NCBI GenBank assembly: GCA_964394795.1
Contig: CAYMYX010000048.1
Coordinates: 1 to 9,990, forward strand
Length of the DNA: 9,990 bases
Direction: 5' to 3'
DNA from: CAYFUF01 sp964394795
GTDB taxonomy: Bacteria > Bacillota > Clostridia > Tissierellales > Peptoniphilaceae
Shown piece by piece: positions 5,129 to 9,990 of the stretch. The translations under genes and the position numbers were made by a program. Under the pieces are notes generated by a model. The model saw only the letters and a program-made list of their open reading frames with translations. It was not told the origin of the DNA and did no database searches. The first letter of the stretch is position 1; every line of letters begins with the position of its first letter.

Positions 5129-6121
5129 TTACTCCTTCGGTATACGATCAGGGAAAACTTTCACTTCCAACTGTCTCGACAAACTTTGAATATACGATTC
5201 GTAGTGGTCCTTGTAGGCTCTGTCTCTGACGTGGTCTACAAGCGCCGTGTAGTCTGTGACTTTATCCTTCACAATAATAACATGATAGAGTTCATCCACC
5301 AAATAAACTTCGATTGCTTCGAGATCCTGCTGCAGGATTCGCCGTGAGACTAGACGGTCGTCGCCCGCCCCAATCTGCTGGAATTCCTGAACCGAGGTAC
5401 TGTCGTAAATATCGTTTTGATATTCTTCCTCTATGGCAGCCAACTCCCCGATATCATCGGTCAGCGTCGCTTTGACGGTATCCGCGGAACTCTTGGTGGG
5501 AACGGTAATATCCACGTAAGATACGAGGGCCATATCCTCCCTATTCCCCTCATAATACTTCTGAAGGTCTTCACTGGATAGGGGGTGATACTCTCGATAC
5601 GCCTCCTCGTGTAGCAGGTGATAGGCTTCCTTCTCCAACTCGGCTCGGTAGTCAACTTCCGTTACGCCAAAAGCCTTGAGCTGGGCTTGCAAGCCCTCTT
5701 CCCCGTCGAAACGGTCCAACGCTTCTTGGTAAAGCTCATCTACCTTGGCGGTCACCCCTTGGGGACGAATTTCGGTGTCCTGTTGAAGACTCTCGTCGAA
5801 GACCATCTGATCCAAGACTTCCCGTCTCCGGTCGAGGGTGGCCTGAGCCCTAATTCTCTGCTCTTCCAAAGCCTCAGCTTCCGCTTCCTCATCCAGGCTG
5901 ACCGCAGGAGCTGCCTCGTAGGTTTCCCCCTGGTTCAACACCTTCTCGTAGTAGGCATCTTCCCGCAAGAGCGCCGCTGTGCTAATCGGCTTTTCACCGA
6001 CGACCGCAACTGCATCTTCCGGTGCTTGGGTGCAGGCAGCCAGCAGTAAGCTTAAGCTAAGCACGGAAGCTCTCAGCAAATATTTACTTGTTGATTTGGC
6101 ATCTTCCCATATTTTTTCCAT
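5129..6121 (-). CDS. PrsA/YacD-like lipoprotein with SurA-N-type domain and degenerate parvulin region
   Basis: The 330-residue protein has a lipoprotein signal peptide: basic residues to R17, a hydrophobic core 18-27, and lipobox L27-A-A-C30. After lipidation it faces the outside of the membrane. Residues 36-50 (VAVVGEKPISTAALL) match the start of SurA/PrsA N-terminal chaperone domains, followed by long charged helices (about 75-195). Residues about 205-285 look like a worn parvulin domain. The first strand (ALVSYVDITVP) and the last strand (Y279-H-V-I-I-V284) are visible, but the usual GG-DLG stretch and catalytic His/Cys pattern between them are not. It may be a chaperone without isomerase activity. 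It lies 88 bases downstream of hslO, the same order as yacC-yacD in B. subtilis. The Shine-Dalgarno at 6121 is weak (AGGGAT). Confidence 0.82.
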   Translation of the reverse strand: MEKIWEDAKSTSKYLLRASVLSLSLLLAACTQAPEDAVAVVGEKPISTAALLREDAYYEKVLNQGETYEAAPAVSLDEEAEAEALEEQRIRAQATLDRRREVLDQMVFDESLQQDTEIRPQGVTAKVDELYQEALDRFDGEEGLQAQLKAFGVTEVDYRAELEKEAYHLLHEEAYREYHPLSSEDLQKYYEGNREDMALVSYVDITVPTKSSADTVKATLTDDIGELAAIEEEYQNDIYDSTSVQEFQQIGAGDDRLVSRRILQQDLEAIEVYLVDELYHVIIVKDKVTDYTALVDHVRDRAYKDHYESYIQSLSRQLEVKVFPDRIPKE

Positions 6122-6209
6122 ATCCCTATCTTACTGAAAGGTTGGGCATTTGTCCACGGGTAGCGCCGGATCTCATCGTAATTTTTACTTATTTTCTTGC
6201 TTCAGCGAC

Positions 6210-7088
6210 CTAAGCCGATGTCTCTCTCAACGACAGCAATTCATCCGCACTGAAGTGGTATTTTTCATTACAGAATTCGCAGACTACTTCAGCTCCGCCG
6301 TCTTCCTCAGCCATCTCTTCTAAGTCCTTATCCGGTATGGAGGCAAGGGCTTTCTCCATCTTCTCTCTGGAGCAGTTACATTCGTACTCGACATCTACCT
6401 TGTCCAAGATGCGAGGCTCGAAATCCGAGAAGTACTTATCCAAGATATCTTCAGGCTTTAAGCCGTCCCGTAACATATTGGTCATGGTGTCTAAATTGGC
6501 AATCGCATTCTCTAATGCAATCAGGTCAGCGTCTTCTACGCCCGGTAAGGCCTGAATGAAGAGGCCGCCAGCAGCAGAAACGCTATGGTCTGTTTCCACG
6601 TATACGCCTAAAGAAACTACGGTTGGCGTCTGCTCCGAATGGAAGAAGTAGGAGGCAAAGTCCTCCGCAATCTCCCCGGAAACCAACTGGGTGATTCCCA
6701 TGAAGGGCTCTTTCAGATGGAAACCTCGGACCACGCTTAGCGTACCAGAGTTGCCAACCCATCCGGCGACATCTAGATGGCCATCCTCCCGACTCGGTAT
6801 ATCCAGTTCGGGATTCTGTGCAGACACCCTGGCCGTCCCGGCTTTATCCGATACCGCCACGAGAAAACCACCCGGGCCATCCCCCTTAATATTCAAGGTA
6901 ATCGAATCTTCTTCGTCCAAGTCGATACCCAAAATGGTGGCCATAGTCACCAACCTCCCCATGGCTGCCGTTGCCGTCGTGGAACTATTGTGCAAGCGCC
7001 TGGATTCCTCTACCATCTCGGTGGAGTCCACGATATGGAAGCGGAACTTACCGTCCTTATCTATGGCGCGAATGAGATAATCTTTCAT
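6210..7088 (-). CDS. hslO: Redox-regulated molecular chaperone Hsp33
   Basis: Hsp33 is a cytosolic holdase that is inactive when its four cysteines bind zinc and active when oxidative stress forms disulfides. At 292 residues the length is normal. The N-terminal core contains the family stretches YLIRAI (4-9), T-A-T-A-A-M-G-R-L (about 38-46) and G-D-G-P-G-G (about 69-74). The C-terminal redox switch has the expected C237-x-C239 and C270-x-x-C273 pairs, 30 residues apart, so all zinc ligands are present. The start at 7088 has AAAGGA at 7096-7101. The following gene is a PrsA/YacD-like foldase with no terminator between, so the two may share a transcript. This joins a cytosolic oxidative-stress chaperone with an extracytoplasmic one. 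Confidence 0.97.
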   Translation of the reverse strand: MKDYLIRAIDKDGKFRFHIVDSTEMVEESRRLHNSSTTATAAMGRLVTMATILGIDLDEEDSITLNIKGDGPGGFLVAVSDKAGTARVSAQNPELDIPSREDGHLDVAGWVGNSGTLSVVRGFHLKEPFMGITQLVSGEIAEDFASYFFHSEQTPTVVSLGVYVETDHSVSAAGGLFIQALPGVEDADLIALENAIANLDTMTNMLRDGLKPEDILDKYFSDFEPRILDKVDVEYECNCSREKMEKALASIPDKDLEEMAEEDGGAEVVCEFCNEKYHFSADELLSLRETSA

Positions 7089-7203
7089 TTTTCCGTCCTT
7101 TATTTCTGTATTGATCAGCGGGTTGATTATTTTTGCCTGCGCCAGCCGTAAGACCGGAGGGCACCCCGCGCGTTCCCACTACTGTTACCCAAACTAACTT
7201 CGA

Positions 7204-7232
7204 ACTATCCTTATAGACGATTAGCATGCTAA
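7204..7232 (-). promoter_or_regulatory. Candidate hslO promoter overlapping a 12-bp palindrome
   Basis: TTAGCATGCTAA (7221-7232) is a perfect 12-bp palindrome. On the minus strand its first half TTAGCA can serve as a -35, followed by a 17-base spacer and GATAGT (7209-7204) as -10. Both boxes match consensus at only 4 of 6 positions. The resulting leader would be about 110 bases. If real, a repressor on the palindrome would block RNA polymerase. Speculative. Confidence 0.3.
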
Positions 7233-7288
7233 AAGGGATTTTATTCCATCTTTATAGGTGTGCTGGTTTCCAAGTACATGGCCTTCTC

Positions 7289-7317
7289 AAAAAAAAAGAA
7301 GAGACCGAAGTCTCTCC
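7289..7317 (-). terminator. Intrinsic terminator of the cold-shock gene
   Basis: On the minus strand GGAGAGAC, tetraloop TTCG and GTCTCTTC form an 8-bp stem (7317-7298) followed by nine T (7297-7289). The G-U pair is favourable only in the minus-strand RNA. It isolates csp from hslO. Confidence 0.93.
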
Positions 7318-7340
7318 TCTTAGTTACCAAATTGTATTAA

Positions 7341-7356
7341 AAGATAAAATTATCTT
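7341..7356. repeat. AT-rich inverted repeat in the csp 3' UTR
   Basis: AAGATAA and TTATCTT are perfect 7-bp arms around AA, 8 bases after the csp stop and before the main terminator. It is too AT-rich to terminate alone; it may help protect the mRNA end or be chance. Confidence 0.35.
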
Positions 7357-7364
7357 GGAAAATA

Positions 7365-7568
7365 CTAAAGTTTTTCTACGTTTGCTGCTTGTGGTCCTTT
7401 TTCTCCATCAGTGATGTCGAATTCTACTTCTTGACCTTCGTCAAGTGTACGGAATTCGCCAGTCTCAGGAAGTGCTGAAAAGTGTACGAATACATCTTGT
7501 CCATCTTCTGTAGAAAGGAATCCGTATCCTTTAGTTGCGCTGAACCATTTAACTGTACCTTTAACCAT
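7365..7568 (-). CDS. csp: CspA-family cold-shock protein
   Basis: A 67-residue single OB-fold protein that binds single-stranded RNA and DNA and melts mRNA secondary structure. It shows the hallmark start M-V-K-G-T-V-K-W-F9, RNP1 K13-G-Y-G-F-L18 and RNP2 V26-F-V-H-F30, and ends with the typical G-P-Q-A-A-N-V. The ATG at 7568 has GGAGG at 7583-7579, with a 10-base spacing. It has its own near-consensus promoter and a strong terminator, so it is monocistronic. The predicted leader is only about 40 bases, much shorter than the long thermosensing leader of E. coli cspA. Confidence 0.97.
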   Translation of the reverse strand: MVKGTVKWFSATKGYGFLSTEDGQDVFVHFSALPETGEFRTLDEGQEVEFDITDGEKGPQAANVEKL

Positions 7569-7595
7569 TAATTCAATTCCTCCAAAAATTCATTC

Positions 7596-7609
7596 TAGTC
7601 TTATGACTA
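7596..7609 (-). promoter_or_regulatory. 5'-end hairpin of the csp leader
   Basis: On the minus strand TAGTC, loop ATAA and GACTA (7609-7596) form a small perfect stem almost at the predicted transcription start (about 7610). A hairpin at the extreme 5' end can protect an mRNA; here that is only a suggestion. Confidence 0.35.
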
Positions 7610-7616
7610 CTGCTTA

Positions 7617-7645
7617 AGATTATCATGAAGTTTGGGTGGTGTCAA
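7617..7645 (-). promoter_or_regulatory. Promoter of the cold-shock gene
   Basis: -35 TTGACA (7645-7640), 17-base spacer, -10 TAATCT (7622-7617) on the minus strand. Perfect -35 and ideal spacing; the start is predicted near 7610. Confidence 0.85.
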
Positions 7646-7703
7646 TTGATGAATTGAGAAAAGTCGAATTTGAGAAACCGCTTGCCCCTTAGTAACCATC
7701 ACG

Positions 7704-7731
7704 AAAATCTATCCCCGTCAGGGTGGGTTTT
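7704..7731 (+). repeat. Imperfect hairpin between the methyltransferase gene and csp
   Basis: Read on the plus strand, AAAATCTATCC (7704-7714) pairs with GGGTGGGTTTT (7721-7731) through 11 pairs, three of them G-U, around a 6-base loop. On the minus strand those three become C-A mismatches, so it is a poor terminator for the valS/methyltransferase transcript although it lies 9 bases after the stop. Confidence 0.3.
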
Positions 7732-7739
7732 CATCCCTT

Positions 7740-8498
7740 TTAGTGGGCCATGCCCTCGTTTTCCCAACCGCTCCTCTTTTTCCGGCAGCTGATGAGGATC
7801 CGCCTCGTCTCGTCATGGAGGTCGCCGCCACCGTCGAAGTCCTTGAGCCTCACTTGTTCAAACCCTGCTTCTTCAAGTAACCCTTGAACCCTCTCCGGCG
7901 AGTGATAGTACTGAACCTGCTCTTCATCAATCCGGTCATACCGGCCATCCTCTCCCTCAACGAAGAAGGTTAGCCAGGAGCTTACTCTGTCGCCTTCCAC
8001 CTCGCTTTCCCAGGTGTAGAAAACATTGTCCTTCTCGAAGATCCAAGTTCCGCCACCAATTTCCTCCAGTAGACGGAATTCGGAGTTGATATCGAAGACG
8101 AAGGCTCCTCCTGGTACCAAAGCCTCGGCCACCCGCTCAAAGGTCGCCCTCAAGCCTTCCTCATCCACATAGTTGAAGGTGTCGAGGGTGCTGACGCAGC
8201 CCTCGACTCTTGGCACCTCCATCTCCCTCATGTCCTGCAAACTGAGCTGCACATTGGCATAGTCAGCCAACTTGGACCACGCCACATTCAGCATATCCTG
8301 CGACAAATCGATGGCATAGACATAGTCAGCTTGTGGAGCCAGTCGCATCGTCAGATTCCCTGTCCCGCAACCGACTTCCAAAAGGCTGCCCTTATCAAAG
8401 CCTGCCACCTTCAGCTCATCCATAACCCTCTCAGCATAAGCATCATAGTCAATATCAAAAATCAGCTGGTCGTAGAGCTGGCTAAAGTCCTCGAACAT
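7740..8498 (-). CDS. Class I SAM-dependent methyltransferase, substrate unknown
   Basis: The 252-residue protein has a Rossmann-type methyltransferase fold. Motif I is L39-L-E-V-G-C-G-T-G47, the acidic ribose-binding residue is D64 (A-I-D-L-S), motif III-like L-Q-D89-M-R is present, and T104-L-D-T-F-N-Y110 is followed by a later V-F-D-I-N-S strand. The opening F2-x-x-F-S-x-L-Y-D10 resembles YqeM-type small-molecule or tRNA-related methyltransferases. I chose ATG 8498 over an in-frame ATG at 8543. The later start matches the family N-terminus, has GGAAGG just upstream, and lies one base after the valS stop (TAA-G-ATG), whereas the longer form would sit inside valS. Translation is very likely coupled to valS. 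The C-terminus is basic (CRKKRSGWENEGMAH). No substrate can be assigned. Confidence 0.88.
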   Translation of the reverse strand: MFEDFSQLYDQLIFDIDYDAYAERVMDELKVAGFDKGSLLEVGCGTGNLTMRLAPQADYVYAIDLSQDMLNVAWSKLADYANVQLSLQDMREMEVPRVEGCVSTLDTFNYVDEEGLRATFERVAEALVPGGAFVFDINSEFRLLEEIGGGTWIFEKDNVFYTWESEVEGDRVSSWLTFFVEGEDGRYDRIDEEQVQYYHSPERVQGLLEEAGFEQVRLKDFDGGGDLHDETRRILISCRKKRSGWENEGMAH

Positions 8499-8499
8499 C

Positions 8500-9990
8500 T
8501 TAACCTTCCATCTTTCTTCTGACTTCTTCGATGGTTTGCTCAACTTCGGCCATCAACTTCTTGTTGGCTTCCAGCTTCTCTTCTTCCTTTTGGACCACAG
8601 CTGCAGGTGCCTTATCCGTGAAGCCCTTGTTGGCTAATTTCTTCTCCGCACGGTCGACCTCTTGCTTAGCGTTCTCCAATTCCTTAGTCAATTTATCCAG
8701 CTCGGCACCATAATCGATCAAGCCGTCAAGCGGCAAATAAATCTTCATCTGTTCCAACACGATGGTTGCAGCATTATCCAAATGAGGCTCTTCTTCTAGC
8801 ACTTCAACTTCGGATGCCGAAGCCAAGTTCTTAAATTCGTAGCTAATCTGATCCAATAAGCCACGAACCTCTTCCTTTTCTGCATAGAAGATAACTGGAC
8901 TCTTCTTACTTGGGGCAATGTCTCTGGACTGGCGTTCGTTACGGATTGCCGTAACTGCTTCGATAGCTAGATCAATCGCTTCTTCCGCGTCAGCATGCGT
9001 ATCTTCATCCTTAGCCGTTGGGAAATCCGCATGAATAATCTTTCCTTCAACACCTGGCAGCGTCTGCCAGATTTCTTCCGTAATGAACGGCATGAAGGGG
9101 TGAAGGAGGCTGATGCTCTCCGTCAACACTTGACTTAAGACGCCAAGAGCAACATTCTTCCTGCTCTCCTCTTCGCCATACAGGCGAGGCTTCACAAACT
9201 CAACATACCAATCACAGAAAACGAACCAGATAAACTCATAGATTTCTCCGGCAGCCAAACCAATCTCAAAGTTTTCCAGATTCTTTTGAATCTGCATTTT
9301 CGCCTTATTCAGCTTGCTGAGGATCCACTTGTCTTCCAATTCCAAATCATTCTTATCGTAGTCGTAAGTCTTGCCGTCTTCCAAGTTCATCAGGACGAAA
9401 CGTGTCGCATTCCACAACTTGTTAGCGAAGTTCCGGCTGGCACGAACTCTATCCTCGGAGAATCGGGTATCGTTGCCCGGTGAATTTCCGGTAACCAAAG
9501 TGAAGCGAAGGGCATCCGCCCCAAACTCATCGATCACTTCCAAAGGATCGATGCCGTTACCCAAGGACTTGCTCATCTTCCGTCCCTGCTCGTCGCGGAT
9601 AAGACCTGTAAAGTAAACGTGGTCGAAAGGAATCTCCCCCGTATGGTGCAAGGAGCTGAAGATCATCCGGATAACCCAGAAGAAGATAATATCGTAACCG
9701 GTCACCAAGGTATCTGTGGGGAAAAACTTGTCGAAATCAGCCGTCTTTTCTGGCCACCCCAACGTGGAGAAAGGCCACAAAGCCGATGAGAACCAGGTAT
9801 CTAAAGTATCCGGATCTTGTTCGATTTTGCTGGACGAACAGGACGGACATGTCGTTGGCTCCTCTTCCTGGACGATGATCTCACCGCAGTCTTGGCAGTA
9901 CCAAACAGGTAGGCGGTGCCCCCACCACAGCTGGCGGGAAATGGTCCAGTCCCGAATATTGTCGGTCCAGTTGTAATAGATTTTATCGAA
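8500..9990 (-). CDS. valS: Valyl-tRNA synthetase, C-terminal 496 residues (5' end outside window)
   Basis: ValRS charges tRNA-Val and edits misactivated threonine. The reading frame is open to the window edge, so the N-terminal HIGH motif and most of the editing domain are missing. In the fragment, residues 1-28 include R-x-L-W-W-G-H-R-L-P, typical of the end of the catalytic insert region. The paired cysteines W-Y-C-x-x-C and T-C-P-x-C (about 31-53) form a zinc-type knuckle, followed by D-T-L-D-T-W-F-S-S-A-L-W-P-F. The catalytic loop K-M-S-K-S is at 138-142 (9579-9565). After it come the helical anticodon-binding domain (about 210-370) and a C-terminal coiled coil (about 430-490, E/K-rich heptads) that clamps the tRNA. 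The apparent start at 9780 is only an internal TTG leucine codon. A methyltransferase gene follows after one base. Confidence 0.98.
   Translation of the reverse strand, partial: FDKIYYNWTDNIRDWTISRQLWWGHRLPVWYCQDCGEIIVQEEEPTTCPSCSSSKIEQDPDTLDTWFSSALWPFSTLGWPEKTADFDKFFPTDTLVTGYDIIFFWVIRMIFSSLHHTGEIPFDHVYFTGLIRDEQGRKMSKSLGNGIDPLEVIDEFGADALRFTLVTGNSPGNDTRFSEDRVRASRNFANKLWNATRFVLMNLEDGKTYDYDKNDLELEDKWILSKLNKAKMQIQKNLENFEIGLAAGEIYEFIWFVFCDWYVEFVKPRLYGEEESRKNVALGVLSQVLTESISLLHPFMPFITEEIWQTLPGVEGKIIHADFPTAKDEDTHADAEEAIDLAIEAVTAIRNERQSRDIAPSKKSPVIFYAEKEEVRGLLDQISYEFKNLASASEVEVLEEEPHLDNAATIVLEQMKIYLPLDGLIDYGAELDKLTKELENAKQEVDRAEKKLANKGFTDKAPAAVVQKEEEKLEANKKLMAEVEQTIEEVRRKMEG

Noticed and set aside
7226..7414. 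Plus-strand 62-codon open frame across the csp terminator
   Set aside because: It runs through the csp terminator hairpin and into the antisense of csp, with no ribosome binding site.
8499..8543. Longer methyltransferase N-terminus inside valS
   Set aside because: It would overlap the valS coding end by over 40 bases. ATG 8498 has a Shine-Dalgarno, follows the valS stop by one base and fits the family N-terminus.

Overview
The window reads as chromosomal DNA from a low-to-moderate GC Firmicute. Support comes from a T-box riboswitch, strong AAGGAGG-type ribosome binding sites, TTGACA/TATAAT-type promoters, a lipoprotein foldase beside hslO (as in the B. subtilis yacC-yacD pair), and HU and cold-shock proteins of Gram-positive type. 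I cannot name the genus. There are no phage, IS or CRISPR signatures, and no tRNA or rRNA gene was seen.

Left edge (1-427, minus): the first 24 codons of a lipoprotein gene sit behind a complete T-box leader with its own promoter. A loop-E motif (AGTA/GAA) places the specifier codon as TGG (Trp), so the truncated gene is probably the substrate-binding lipoprotein of a tryptophan ABC transporter (TrpX type). Divergently, 688-2136 (plus) is a two-gene operon encoding a VTC-type polyphosphate polymerase domain protein and a DUF4956 membrane protein. Its leader carries two inverted repeats and a possible 15-codon ORF. A bidirectional terminator closes the operon.

Middle (2198-4538, minus): a very acidic 74-residue protein of unknown role with its own promoter is followed by a tightly packed operon. 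In transcription order this is an unrecognised polytopic membrane protein, a short DtxR/MntR-type metal-responsive repressor with a mixed ligand set, and rsmE, which overlaps the repressor by one base. Next (4651-5069) is a monocistronic HU gene with a good promoter and terminator.

Right half (5129-9990, minus): a PrsA/YacD-like lipoprotein with a degenerate parvulin region lies downstream of hslO (Hsp33), forming a stress and folding pair. A monocistronic cold-shock protein gene with promoter and UUCG-loop terminator follows. Last is the 3' part of valS, with a SAM-dependent methyltransferase gene starting one base after its stop.

Most of the window is housekeeping. The parts least explained are the VTC/DUF4956 leader, the membrane protein coupled to the metal regulator, the acidic small protein, and the degenerate foldase.
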